Source: Bacteroidaceae bacterium (GTDB taxonomy: Bacteria; Bacteroidota; Bacteroidia; Bacteroidales; Bacteroidaceae). From it: 64,000 nucleotides of DNA. Below the pieces are notes generated by a model. The model did no database searches. It was not told the origin of the DNA and worked only from the letters and a program-made list of their open reading frames with translations. Below are positions 10,775-21,806 of this stretch, in pieces (position 1 is the first letter of the stretch; every line of letters begins with the position of its first letter). Location: the NCBI GenBank assembly GCA_902362375.1, contig CABIVS010000003.1, positions 327,294 to 391,293 of the forward strand, written 5' to 3'. The translations under genes and the position numbers were made by a program.

Positions 10775-13261
10775 ATGCGTTTGTCCGAATTAAAAACAGG
10801 AGAAAAAGGTGTTATTGTAAAGGTATTGGGGCACGGTGGTTTTCGTAAACGTATTGTGGAGATGGGCTTTATTAAAGGTAAAACGGTTGAAGTGCTGTTG
10901 AATGCCCCGCTAAAAGATCCCATAAAATATAAAGTTTTAGGTTATGAAATTTCTCTTCGTCGTCAGGAAGCTGAAATGATCGAAGTGATCAGCGAGGAGG
11001 AAGCAAAGAAGCTGGCCGAAAAGACCGTTTATCATGAAGGATTGCCTGAAGACCTTTCAGTAAAAGAAGAAGATATGAAACGGTTGGCGTTAGGTAAACG
11101 CCGTACCATCAATGTTGCTTTGGTCGGAAACCCGAACAGTGGCAAGACTTCTCTGTTTAATCTTGCATCCGGTGCTCATGAGCATGTCGGAAACTACAGC
11201 GGTGTAACCGTGGATGCCAAAGAAGGTTATTTTGATTTCGAAGGCTATCATTTCCGTATTGTCGATTTGCCGGGAACTTATTCTTTGTCTGCTTATACGC
11301 CGGAAGAAATCTATGTCCGTCGTCATATTATCGATGAAACTCCGGACGTGATTATTAATGTGGTCGATTCCTCCAATCTGGAGCGAAACTTATATCTGAC
11401 TACCCAATTGATAGATATGAATGTCCGCATGGTAGTAGCTCTGAATATTTATGATGAGTTGGAAGCCAGTGGAAATACCTTGGATTATCATCTGTTGAGC
11501 AAGTTGTTCGGGGTGCCGATGTTGCCTACTGTCAGTAAGAAAAATCGTGGATTGGACACCTTGTTTCATGTTGTTATCAATCTGTATGAAGGAGTAGACT
11601 TCTTCGACAAACAGGGAAATATGAATCCGGAAGTTCTTAAGGATTTGACTGAATGGCATGACTCCTTGGTGGATCGCAAGAAACATGAGGAAGAGCATTT
11701 GGAAGATTATGTGCGTGAACACAAAAAGACGGGACGTGTCTTCCGACATATTCATATTAATCATGGACCTGATATCGAAAAAGCGATTGAGGCTGTAAAA
11801 AGTGAAGTGTCTAAGAACGAATTTATCCGGCATAAATATTCTACCCGTTTCCTTTCCATTAAATTGTTGGAGAATGATCCTGATATTGAACGTATTGTGC
11901 GCACATTGCCAAATGCGGATGAGATATTCCATGTCCGTGACAAGATGTCGAAGCGTGTTCAGGACACAATGAATGAGGATTGTGAATCGGCTATTACGGA
12001 TGCTAAATATGGATTTATCAGCGGTGCACTGAAAGAGACATTCACAGATAATCACTTGGAGCAGGCGCAGACAACGAAAGTGCTGGATTCGATCGTAACT
12101 CATCGTGTTTGGGGATTTCCTATTTTTTTCCTTTTTATGTATCTGATGTTTGAAGGTACGTTTGTCATTGGAGAATATCCGATGATGGGGATTGAATGGG
12201 TTGTTGAGCAGATTGGTGACTTGTTGCGCAATAATATGGCAGAAGGTCCATTTAAAGATTTGCTGATTGATGGAATTATTGGTGGGGTAGGAGCGGTTAT
12301 TGTCTTTTTGCCGAATATCTTGATTTTGTATTTCTGCATTTCTCTTATGGAAGATTCGGGTTATATGGCTCGTGCGGCTTTTATCATGGATAAGATCATG
12401 CATAAAATGGGATTGCACGGAAAATCATTCATACCTTTGATTATGGGATTTGGGTGCAATGTGCCTGCTATTATAGCTTCCCGTACTATTGAGAACCGGA
12501 AGAGCCGCCTTATTACAATGTTGGTGAATCCTTTGATGTCTTGTAGTGCGCGTCTGCCGATTTATTTATTGTTGGTGGGTGCTTTCTTTCCGAACAATGC
12601 AAGTCTGGTGTTGTTAAGTATTTATGTGATTGGTATTGTATTGGCTGTGGTAATGGCCCGCTTATTTAGCAAGTTTTTAGTGAAAGGTGATGATACTCCA
12701 TTTGTGATGGAGCTTCCACCTTACCGGATGCCGACAGCGAAATCGATCTTCCGTCACACATGGGAAAAGGGAGCGCAGTATTTGAAAAAGATGGGAGGAA
12801 TTATTATGATTGCTTCTATTATAATCTGGTTCCTGGGATATTATCCGAATCATGATGCTTATGAAACGGCTGCTGAACAGCAGGAAAATTCTTATATCGG
12901 CCAGTTGGGGCGTGGCATAGAGCCGGTTATAAAACCACTGGGATTTGATTGGAAACTAGGTATTGGCTTGCTTTCCGGTGTGGGAGCGAAAGAGTTGGTA
13001 GTAAGTACATTAGGTGTCTTATATGCAGATGATCCGGATGCTGATTCGGTAAGTTTGGCAGAACGAATTCCGATTACTCCATTGGTTGCTTTCTGTTATA
13101 TGTTGTTTGTATTGATTTACTTTCCGTGTATTGCGGCGATAGCGGCTATAAAACAGGAATCGGGTAGTTGGAAATGGGCGCTCTTTGCTGCTTGTTACAC
13201 AACGGGCTTGGCTTGGCTTGTATCATTTGCTGTTTATCAGATTGGAGGACTGTTTGTATGA
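10775..13261 (+). CDS. feoB: Fused FeoA-FeoB ferrous iron transporter
   Basis: 828 residues from the ATG at 10775 (chosen from the promoter position). Residues 1-75 form the FeoA SH3-like domain (MRLSELKTGEKGVIVKVLG). A linker leads to the FeoB G domain with G1 GNPNSGKTS (about 116-124), G3 DLPGTYSLSAYTPEE and G4 NIYD. The membrane domain has gate motifs including MGFGCNVPAI and GVGAKELVVSTLGVLY. FeoB imports Fe2+ across the inner membrane, and FeoA-FeoB fusions are usual in Bacteroides. The stop overlaps the start of the next small gene as ATGA, so the two are co-translated. A long antisense open frame inside this gene is not a gene. Confidence 0.96.
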   Translation: MRLSELKTGEKGVIVKVLGHGGFRKRIVEMGFIKGKTVEVLLNAPLKDPIKYKVLGYEISLRRQEAEMIEVISEEEAKKLAEKTVYHEGLPEDLSVKEEDMKRLALGKRRTINVALVGNPNSGKTSLFNLASGAHEHVGNYSGVTVDAKEGYFDFEGYHFRIVDLPGTYSLSAYTPEEIYVRRHIIDETPDVIINVVDSSNLERNLYLTTQLIDMNVRMVVALNIYDELEASGNTLDYHLLSKLFGVPMLPTVSKKNRGLDTLFHVVINLYEGVDFFDKQGNMNPEVLKDLTEWHDSLVDRKKHEEEHLEDYVREHKKTGRVFRHIHINHGPDIEKAIEAVKSEVSKNEFIRHKYSTRFLSIKLLENDPDIERIVRTLPNADEIFHVRDKMSKRVQDTMNEDCESAITDAKYGFISGALKETFTDNHLEQAQTTKVLDSIVTHRVWGFPIFFLFMYLMFEGTFVIGEYPMMGIEWVVEQIGDLLRNNMAEGPFKDLLIDGIIGGVGAVIVFLPNILILYFCISLMEDSGYMARAAFIMDKIMHKMGLHGKSFIPLIMGFGCNVPAIIASRTIENRKSRLITMLVNPLMSCSARLPIYLLLVGAFFPNNASLVLLSIYVIGIVLAVVMARLFSKFLVKGDDTPFVMELPPYRMPTAKSIFRHTWEKGAQYLKKMGGIIMIASIIIWFLGYYPNHDAYETAAEQQENSYIGQLGRGIEPVIKPLGFDWKLGIGLLSGVGAKELVVSTLGVLYADDPDADSVSLAERIPITPLVAFCYMLFVLIYFPCIAAIAAIKQESGSWKWALFAACYTTGLAWLVSFAVYQIGGLFV

Positions 13262-13473
13262 ATAATTGGCAAGATTGGGTAGTCGGAGTACTGGTTGTAC
13301 TCTGTATTGCCCGCGTTATATATGGAATATTTCTTTTTTTTCGTCGTACGCGAGAAAATCAGAATCCTTGCGATAGCTGTGTAAGTGGCTGTGAACTAAA
13401 GGATATGATGGACAAGAAACGCGGAGAGTGTGATGTAAAGAAAAAAAGTACAAAGAAAAATTGCTGCGGATAG
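13258..13473 (+). CDS. FeoB-associated Cys-rich membrane protein
   Basis: 71 residues from the ATG at 13258, which overlaps the feoB stop by 4 bp. One N-terminal membrane helix (DWVVGVLVVLCIARVIYGIF) is followed by a short cytoplasmic tail with five Cys (CDSCVSGC and CDVKK...NCC). This matches the small Cys-rich proteins found after feoB in many Bacteroidota, possible iron-delivery or cluster-binding partners. A longer in-frame version beginning inside feoB is rejected. Confidence 0.8.
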   Translation: MNNWQDWVVGVLVVLCIARVIYGIFLFFRRTRENQNPCDSCVSGCELKDMMDKKRGECDVKKKSTKKNCCG

Positions 13474-13524
13474 TTGGTAGTTTCAAAATTTGTACTACCT
13501 TTGCAACCGCAAACGAGAAATAAT

Positions 13525-13595
13525 GGTTCCTTGGATGAGTGGCTTAGTCAGCGGTCTGCAAAACCGTGTACGGCGGTTCGAATCCGCCAGGAACC
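13525..13595 (+). tRNA. tRNA-Cys(GCA)
   Basis: Cloverleaf read by hand: acceptor GGTTCCT/AGGAACC, anticodon loop CTGCAAA (GCA), T arm GGCGG-TTCGAAT-CCGCC, discriminator U, and no encoded CCA. A -7 box TACCTTTG lies at 13496-13503. Its 3' end is the prophage attachment site; integration restores the tRNA exactly. Confidence 0.95.
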
Positions 13596-13596
13596 T
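13584..13596 (+). other. attL core
   Basis: CGCCAGGAACCTC, covering the last bases of the T arm, the 3' acceptor strand of tRNA-Cys and one base beyond. An identical copy lies at 61512-61524. Confidence 0.88.
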
Positions 13597-13605
13597 CGAA
13601 GAAGG

Positions 13606-13639
13606 AAAAATGCCGGATACAGAAATGTGTCCGGCATTT
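13606..13639 (+). terminator. Phage-supplied terminator for tRNA-Cys
   Basis: Hairpin with arms AAATGCCGGA and TCCGGCATTT about 12 bases after the tRNA, followed by a T-rich stretch. It lies on the phage side of the junction, so it substitutes for the native tRNA-Cys terminator, which is now at 61529-61569. Confidence 0.7.
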
Positions 13640-13748
13640 GTTATTTATTGACATTCAGTTAATTAGCTACTTCTTCATTTGTGTGACAAACTGTGCAGGT
13701 GTAGACCGATGATCAATTCTTACCTGCAAAAAGGAACCATTGTAGATT

Positions 13749-14912
13749 ATGGTAACTATAAAAATATATCTAAGAACATATGGTAACGACCCGGAAAATG
13801 GAGTCGTGTGGTTATCCTTTTATGTCGATCGTGAAAAAGTGAACTTTTCCACGAAGGTTTCAGTTGCCATTAAGGACTGGAATGATAAAAAGAAGTGTGT
13901 AGGAGCAGGGGATAAGTTAGCAAAAGATAAGAACTTGATTATAGAAACTATTCTAGCAAGGGTAAACAATGTTTTTGTAAAGTATCGTCTTCGTGACAGG
14001 AAACTTACTAGAGACTCTTTTCTCAAAGCATATCATCGTCCGACTGATTATAATACTTTCTTTGAGTTCGTGTCGGAGTATCAGAAGAAGGAATCTCTCC
14101 GGCTTGAAGATTCTACGTACAAGACCAATTTGTCTGTAATCAAGAAGTTGAAGGAATACAACCCTAACCTTTATTTTGATGATATAACCGGTGAGTGGCT
14201 TGACGAGTACTTCTTTCATTTAATGAATGAGCTGGAGAATAATCAGAATACGGCAAATAAAAACATGGCCACAATCAAAAAGTATGTCCTGGCTGCATAT
14301 AACGCAGGGTATATGGATGAAAATCCTTTTAAAAACTGGAAGATAAAGAAAGGGATTCCTTCCGGAGAGTATCTGCAGGAAGATGAATTGCAGACTTTGA
14401 TGGGTTTATATATGGATGGAGAATTGGATTATAAGCACCATAAAACGTTAGAGATGTTTTTGTTTTTATGCTTTAGCTCATTACACATAGGGGATGCAAA
14501 GAAGTTGACTCTTGAACAATTTACAGATAATACGTTGACTTATTTCCGAATAAAACTGAAGAAAAGAAAACCATTTCCTATTCAAGTACCTATATCGGAT
14601 CCACTTCATACACTGCTGAAAAATATTGTTGGTACCAGAAAAAAAGGTATCGTTTTTGAGAAACTACCTGCTGATCAGACAATGAATAGATTTCTGAAAG
14701 AAATAGCTGTGATTGCCGGAATAGAAAAGAACATTACACATAAAGTTGGCAGACATACCTTTGCGACTATTTTTTTGCGTAAGACTAAAGACATAGCTTC
14801 CTTAAAAGAGATACTAGGACATTCTGATTTAAAAGAGACTTTAGTGTATGCTCATGTATTAAATGAAAGCAAACAAGAAGGAGTACAATGCTTTAATTGT
14901 TTCGCTTTTTAA
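13749..14912 (+). CDS. int: Phage tyrosine integrase
   Basis: 387 residues. N-terminal arm-binding and SAM-like core-binding regions precede a catalytic domain with a Lys (about 275), HKVGRHTFAT (His-x-x-x-Arg block), LGHSDLKETLVYAHV with the Gly-His box, and the nucleophile Tyr near 366. The first catalytic Arg, expected in a G-L-R-x-x-D-type motif, appears as His in SSLHIGDAKKL. A missing first Arg is also known in some Bacteroides integrases (IntDOT), so this may be a subfamily trait. It lies next to attL in tRNA-Cys, the usual position for a tRNA-targeting integrase. It catalyses integration and, with an unidentified excisionase, excision. Confidence 0.95.
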   Translation: MVTIKIYLRTYGNDPENGVVWLSFYVDREKVNFSTKVSVAIKDWNDKKKCVGAGDKLAKDKNLIIETILARVNNVFVKYRLRDRKLTRDSFLKAYHRPTDYNTFFEFVSEYQKKESLRLEDSTYKTNLSVIKKLKEYNPNLYFDDITGEWLDEYFFHLMNELENNQNTANKNMATIKKYVLAAYNAGYMDENPFKNWKIKKGIPSGEYLQEDELQTLMGLYMDGELDYKHHKTLEMFLFLCFSSLHIGDAKKLTLEQFTDNTLTYFRIKLKKRKPFPIQVPISDPLHTLLKNIVGTRKKGIVFEKLPADQTMNRFLKEIAVIAGIEKNITHKVGRHTFATIFLRKTKDIASLKEILGHSDLKETLVYAHVLNESKQEGVQCFNCFAF

Positions 14913-14925
14913 ACTGTACATTTGT

Positions 14926-15010
14926 GCAATGGACTATTATAACTTTGATAATCAAATAATAACGAGCGTACAATCTTCGTACACTTTAGTACAGAATACT
15001 GTACGCTCGT
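14926..15010. terminator. GTAC-rich hairpin between int and amidase
   Basis: Perfect 10-bp inverted repeat at 14962-14971 and 15001-15010 (ACGAGCGTAC and complement) between two convergent genes, so probably a two-way terminator. The same 85 bases hold six GTAC tetramers, a density shared with 54190-54300, so a protein-binding role is also possible. Confidence 0.5.
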
Positions 15011-15022
15011 ACTAAATCGAAT

Positions 15023-15514
15023 TTAAGGGCGTATGACTATTGTAGGAGAATAACCAAATTCTGCTGCCGCATTGAAACAGGGGCAAGATTTAATCCACTC
15101 ATTAGGTTCTACGATGCCATTATCGTTCAAATCAGGTGAAGTGTCTCGATGCCCTAATATTTCAGTGATATTAAATTGTTGTTTGAGACGGGACACTAGC
15201 TCCATGAGGGCTTTCTTTTGTGCTTCTGTACGTGTATCTGTAGGTTTGCCATAACTGTTTAAGCCTCCTACATAACATATTCCAATGCTGTGTTTGTTGT
15301 AAGATATGCCGGAATTTCCTTTGGTGTTACAATGTGCACCTTCCATATCGAGGGGTCTACCTTCTTCGATAGTACCATCTAGGTCAATGACATAGTGATA
15401 GCCGATCATAGAAAAGTTCCGATCTCGATGCATTTTATCAATGTCTTTTGCTTTGAAATCTTGTCCGGCACGTGTAGCGGAACAGTGAATGATGATTGAA
15501 TCAATATTGTTCAT
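15023..15514 (-). CDS. N-acetylmuramoyl-L-alanine amidase (endolysin)
   Basis: 163 residues, a single amidase_2 (T7-lysozyme-like) domain. Zinc ligands expected from the family are visible: His10 in IIHCSAT, His61 in EGAHCN, and a Cys in SCPCF (about 144). GYHYVIDLDGTIEEGRP is the standard second strand and GHRDTSPD lies at about 121-128. It should cut the amide bond between MurNAc and L-Ala in peptidoglycan to lyse the host. No signal peptide is present, so release needs a holin. It is the last gene of the leftward late operon, well apart from the spanin-like genes at 40.4-41.2 kb. Confidence 0.92.
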   Translation of the reverse strand: MNNIDSIIIHCSATRAGQDFKAKDIDKMHRDRNFSMIGYHYVIDLDGTIEEGRPLDMEGAHCNTKGNSGISYNKHSIGICYVGGLNSYGKPTDTRTEAQKKALMELVSRLKQQFNITEILGHRDTSPDLNDNGIVEPNEWIKSCPCFNAAAEFGYSPTIVIRP

Positions 15515-15543
15515 GTCTTTTATTAAAAGTGGTGGATATGGAG

Positions 15544-15801
15544 TTATTTACTTAAAAAGGCCTCATTAACCGCAATCTGTACAACTGCGACAAAGTTAGT
15601 TCTTACGTATTCTTTGATGCGTTCCGCCTGATCCGTAGACAATTCCACCTCACCGTTCTTGTAGATTTGTTGAGCTAATTCCAACTCGCCCAAATCAGCG
15701 GTTTTCTGGTAGATAGTATTACCTAACACTTTTGCAATATCGACGGTACTGTTATTCCCTTCGATGTCTTTTACTTGAATATTTCTAAAGTCTATTATCA
15801 T
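15544..15801 (-). CDS. Small phage protein, unknown
   Basis: 85 residues, MIIDFRNIQVKDIEGN at the start. It is acidic, mostly strand then helix, with no membrane segment or motif I recognise. It starts 4 bases after the fibre gene stop and lies 29 bases upstream of the amidase gene. The position suggests a tail-tip accessory or a lysis-timing protein. Function not assigned. Confidence 0.7.
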   Translation of the reverse strand: MIIDFRNIQVKDIEGNNSTVDIAKVLGNTIYQKTADLGELELAQQIYKNGEVELSTDQAERIKEYVRTNFVAVVQIAVNEAFLSK

Positions 15802-15804
15802 AAT

Positions 15805-17979
<2,175 letters not shown>

Positions 17980-17983
17980 GCTA

Positions 17984-19024
17984 TTATTTTAGTGATAATT
18001 CAACAACAAACGTCGCTTTTACATCGACTTCGGCAGCAGTGACGGTAATGGTCTTTCCAGTCTTTACACCGGAAGTTCCCCAAGCCGTATCTTGTGTACC
18101 ATCCTTATTGTACTTCTTCCAAGAAAATACAAATTTGGTATCAGCGGCACTATCGGTGAATGCTTCCCCATTCTGCCATACTTTGGCATTGATAGTTGTA
18201 CTTCCTTGACCATTTATTAATTTATCCCCCGTTGTAGAAGAGACTTCCACTATATACGGATCGGAAAGATCGGAGAACGAAATAATATCGCTCACTGTTG
18301 TGTTGTAGGTCCCGGATGCTGTATCGGTATCCTTGATCTCACATTTGAAAGACTCGAAATTTAAGACAGCACTTGCCGGGATGGTGATCTCATTAGTTGT
18401 TGTACCCGTAATGCCGTATGAGTTGGAAGCTGCCAAAGATTCCCAGGTTCCATCAGATTTCAATTTAAACCATTGATATGCAACCTTATCAGCATCGATA
18501 CTACTACCCCGCCACATGTCACAATGCGCTTTTAAAGTTGAAGACTGATCGTTTTTGAAAACATTACCGGCAGGAGCATACGCAATAGCACAAATAAGCT
18601 GTCCGGCATTTTCAGTTTTAGTGTAGTTGATAACTGCCTTGACAGGAGTTTCTAACTTCGTATCCGGATCAACATAAATACCGGAGCATTCGACCTTCAT
18701 CTGCGATACAGATGTCATATTGTTCTTAAGCGTCAACGCATACGGCGCAGTAGCGGCAACAGTACCACCGAATGCAGTGATTGCACCTCCATTCACTGTA
18801 TAGGCAGGAGCAGCTTTTAAACGACTGATTACGTTTGTTGTCGTTCCGGATACATACATTTCAGGGGTAATGACAAGGAAAGGAGAAGCCGTATAGTTCG
18901 GTACATAGGTGCTGTTTTCCTTGTTAAAGATTTGCGTCAAAGGCTGATTAGAGCCTAGATACATGTTCATTGATTTTGCGTCGTTCAAATCGACGATGGT
19001 AATTTGACCTCTTGCGATTGGCAT
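17984..19024 (-). CDS. Tail fibre or tip protein with Ig-like repeats
   Basis: 346 residues, starting MPIARGQITIVDLNDAKSMN, close to the start of the collagen-like fibre. The C-terminal half has beta-rich segments (SSTTGDKLINGQGSTTINAK, TITVTAAEVDVKATFVVELS) like bacterial Ig-fold domains; the last gene-end motif also recurs in the 457-residue protein upstream (ATFNCIVSL). It is probably a receptor-binding or decorating tail protein. Four-base gap to the fibre gene. Confidence 0.7.
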   Translation of the reverse strand: MPIARGQITIVDLNDAKSMNMYLGSNQPLTQIFNKENSTYVPNYTASPFLVITPEMYVSGTTTNVISRLKAAPAYTVNGGAITAFGGTVAATAPYALTLKNNMTSVSQMKVECSGIYVDPDTKLETPVKAVINYTKTENAGQLICAIAYAPAGNVFKNDQSSTLKAHCDMWRGSSIDADKVAYQWFKLKSDGTWESLAASNSYGITGTTTNEITIPASAVLNFESFKCEIKDTDTASGTYNTTVSDIISFSDLSDPYIVEVSSTTGDKLINGQGSTTINAKVWQNGEAFTDSAADTKFVFSWKKYNKDGTQDTAWGTSGVKTGKTITVTAAEVDVKATFVVELSLK

Positions 19025-19034
19025 AATTTATATT

Positions 19035-20408
19035 TTAAAGTGAAACAATACAGTTAAATGTAGCACGTCCCCAAACATCATCCGAGGTAAGTGTCAACAC
19101 ATGTCCGTGCCCGACATGCGTCTCATTGAATATTTTATCGGTATCCGAATTACCACTTTCCTTCTCCCACGAAAAGCGAGAAGCCGGAACGCTATCTGTT
19201 ATGTCCGTGTCTCCTTTTATCACGTATGCGGTTAAAGTGGTAGCTACAGAACCATTCTGAAATATATTACCGTTAGAACTCATTATGTAAACTATTACTG
19301 CGTCCTTTCCCGCTGCCGACTTTTCAAGCCAGTCTGTAGCACCTTCCTCCGGTTCTTGCGTTGTAGGCTTATCTGAAATACATAGCCATGACGAACCATT
19401 GTGAGTAACCTCGTCATAATAGCAATAGCTTCCGGATGTCCATTCTCCCTTAAAGCAGGGAACTCGACTTTCTGTTATTCCATCGTCTGAAATCTGTTTG
19501 ATTACCCCTGTCATATATACATTACGGAGATACGCACTATGTCCGGTCATATCAATATCAAACAGTTTTAAGTTAGACAGGTCGCCCAACTGCATAGCGA
19601 TCATTTCCTTAGTAATCTCCCAATTATTAACACCTGTCAGATAGCGGACATAGCTTTGCGTCGAATAGCTCGATCTTTGTCGCTCTTCGTTCGTGAAGTT
19701 TCCATACGCGACGAAGTGCATGGTCTTTTGTGGTGGAAGTATAGTTCCGCTACGAAGTATGTATTTAAAAGTCTTTTCATCAATTTTTTCAGAAATTCGG
19801 AAATAAGAGGTATGAAAACCAGTGACCGAATCATTGAATTTTCCTTTGCAGATGTCATCAATCTCTATTTCTGCAAGTTCTCCGGGCTCTAATTTCAAAT
19901 AGATAATTCTCTCCAGTGGATCTACTTCCTCTATGATGCCCCCGCCAGGTGCATTCCAAGTTTCTCCACTAACTACCGAGATACGATTATATCTAAATTC
20001 ATCTGATTCCAAGAATCCGCGTATGTGTACAGAGTTAAACTCTGCATCTCCGATAGCCGATATTAACCATCCCAACATTTTGCAGGCATAGTCTGAAGAA
20101 GAAATATCTCCTGAAGTAGAAATGTTTCCAGTGAAAGAGGCGGTATTGGCAAGAAGTTCATTTAGCACCTCTATATTATCAGCTTTTACTCCTTTCTCAA
20201 CTTCAAGTCCTCCTAGTAACTGCAATAAGAAGAGGGTGCTGTCTGGTTGCTTACGACGCAAAAAAGTATCTCCTTCAGCAAAATCTTTCAGTTTTTCATT
20301 TAGGAAAGATAGTACTGTTGCGACATGTCGGTTGGAGACACTGTTCTTCAAAATAGCCTTGTCAATGTAGTCTATCAGTTGATCTATGAGATCCTGTTGT
20401 GTTGACAT
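19035..20408 (-). CDS. Tail fibre / tail-tip protein
   Basis: 457 residues. The N-terminal 60 residues are helical (MSTQQDLIDQLIDYIDKAIL) and contain FLRRKQPDSTLFLLQLLGGL, a segment common at the base of Bacteroides phage fibres. A middle domain carries a carbohydrate-binding-like stretch (FKGEWTSGSYCYYDEVTHNG). The C-terminus is an Ig-like domain. It lies between the tail-tip genes and the fibre genes and is probably a structural base for the fibres. No enzymatic motif seen. Confidence 0.7.
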   Translation of the reverse strand: MSTQQDLIDQLIDYIDKAILKNSVSNRHVATVLSFLNEKLKDFAEGDTFLRRKQPDSTLFLLQLLGGLEVEKGVKADNIEVLNELLANTASFTGNISTSGDISSSDYACKMLGWLISAIGDAEFNSVHIRGFLESDEFRYNRISVVSGETWNAPGGGIIEEVDPLERIIYLKLEPGELAEIEIDDICKGKFNDSVTGFHTSYFRISEKIDEKTFKYILRSGTILPPQKTMHFVAYGNFTNEERQRSSYSTQSYVRYLTGVNNWEITKEMIAMQLGDLSNLKLFDIDMTGHSAYLRNVYMTGVIKQISDDGITESRVPCFKGEWTSGSYCYYDEVTHNGSSWLCISDKPTTQEPEEGATDWLEKSAAGKDAVIVYIMSSNGNIFQNGSVATTLTAYVIKGDTDITDSVPASRFSWEKESGNSDTDKIFNETHVGHGHVLTLTSDDVWGRATFNCIVSL

Positions 20409-20409
20409 A

Positions 20410-21543
20410 TCAATTGAATTGTTTAGTGAATTGTTCGGTATGTATTCGTGGCGACCCTAAATCATCATCATTAAATGAACCTGTATAACGTTGTTCTGAA
20501 TCCGCAAAACGTAGAGATAACTTTATACTCTCCGGAACGGTTGCACGGGATGCTCTGGTAAGATTTTCCGCTGTGACATTTACTCTGATATTTCGTCCGT
20601 CCAGTCCAAGGAGTTTTATGTCGTCAGAAGATAACAGATCAATCAAATGTATCAGTTCGTCATTTGTGCGATATCCGGATTCTACAGTCATAGATTCGCG
20701 TCCGGATAACCTTTCCCAGGATTCAACATAATCATCTATGACTTCATCATACTTATTGAATGCATTTTCTTTTTCTGCTTCACGCTTAATACTTCCAATG
20801 CCGGTAATTTCGATCAGCTCATAAGAACCGTATGAATTAAGAAATTGTAAGAGATACCTTTCTCTACTTATTGTTCCGGGAGTAATTACGATCGTGCAGG
20901 ATTTAGTTTCTCCTACATAGATATCAAATATGGAGGCAAGAATATGGTGAGTATCGAAAAGTTGCTTCCGAAGACGATATAAGTTGAGTGCAACCGGTTG
21001 TCCGGCTACTCCGATTAGGGCGGTCTCCATTCCGTTTGCAATTACTCTTAGTATACCACCATCAGGATAGATGAAGGAGAGCGGAAGTAGTTCCGTTTCC
21101 CGGATTGTAATAAGTCTTTCGGAAGTACGGGTTGTTTGGAAGAAATTACCGTCCGGATTCATCAATTTCCAGATAAACACATTCTTATTTTCATCATTGA
21201 GATGACGTAACATTCTTTTGCTTACTCCGCCAATAAATACTTTCAGTGAGATCGTTAGATTATTTTTTTCACTATTGGAAACATTGATAGTAACATTACG
21301 AGAACAACCTTCTGCCTGTAGCAGAACTTCTTCCGATTCATTATATAATTGGGCCGGTTGTACTATATCAGCAAGTATGTCCTGAATAAAAACAAAGAAG
21401 TTGCCTTCTCCGCTGCCGGTGAATATTGTTTGTTCTCCTACTAAAATGGTATAAGTTGCCAGAGAACTGCTGTTGATCGACAACTTGATTGGATTGCCGG
21501 TCAATGCCATATTGGCGGGCGATATGTTTGCAGTCAGACTCAT
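20410..21543 (-). CDS. Tail protein, unknown
   Basis: 377 residues, beta-rich, with no membrane segment and no motif I can name. It overlaps the small gene upstream by 4 bp (21540-21543) and is 1 base from the next gene, so it is tightly coupled in the tail operon. Position after the tail-tip protein suggests a distal tail or tip component. Confidence 0.65.
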   Translation of the reverse strand: MSLTANISPANMALTGNPIKLSINSSSLATYTILVGEQTIFTGSGEGNFFVFIQDILADIVQPAQLYNESEEVLLQAEGCSRNVTINVSNSEKNNLTISLKVFIGGVSKRMLRHLNDENKNVFIWKLMNPDGNFFQTTRTSERLITIRETELLPLSFIYPDGGILRVIANGMETALIGVAGQPVALNLYRLRKQLFDTHHILASIFDIYVGETKSCTIVITPGTISRERYLLQFLNSYGSYELIEITGIGSIKREAEKENAFNKYDEVIDDYVESWERLSGRESMTVESGYRTNDELIHLIDLLSSDDIKLLGLDGRNIRVNVTAENLTRASRATVPESIKLSLRFADSEQRYTGSFNDDDLGSPRIHTEQFTKQFN

Positions 21544-21764
21544 TTTACTAGATAATTAGGTGAGATAATTTGTTCTTGTACCAGATAATTACAGGTACAA
21601 TAGTCATGCAGGAATTCTTCTCTATCAGCGGTGGGGTGAGAGAGAAAAAGAAAGAGGTCATCAAACGTAATAGATGCATTTTTCATATATTTCTGATAAG
21701 TGATGAGCATCTTTTCAATATCATTTGATTGAATAGTTGATATTACTGTTTCTGATGTATTCAT
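21540..21764 (-). CDS. Small tail-operon protein
   Basis: 74 residues, helical and acidic in its first half (MNTSETVISTIQSNDIEKML). It sits between two tail genes and overlaps the next by 4 bp. It could be a chaperone or a small structural part; no function assigned. Confidence 0.6.
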   Translation of the reverse strand: MNTSETVISTIQSNDIEKMLITYQKYMKNASITFDDLFLFLSHPTADREEFLHDYCTCNYLVQEQIISPNYLVK

Positions 21765-21806
21765 ATTGCAAAATTGTATGTTATATTGCGGGATATAAAG
21801 GACATT

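Noticed and set aside
11390..12418. A 342-codon open frame antisense to feoAB
   Set aside because: It mirrors the coding frame of a clear gene; no promoter or start signal.
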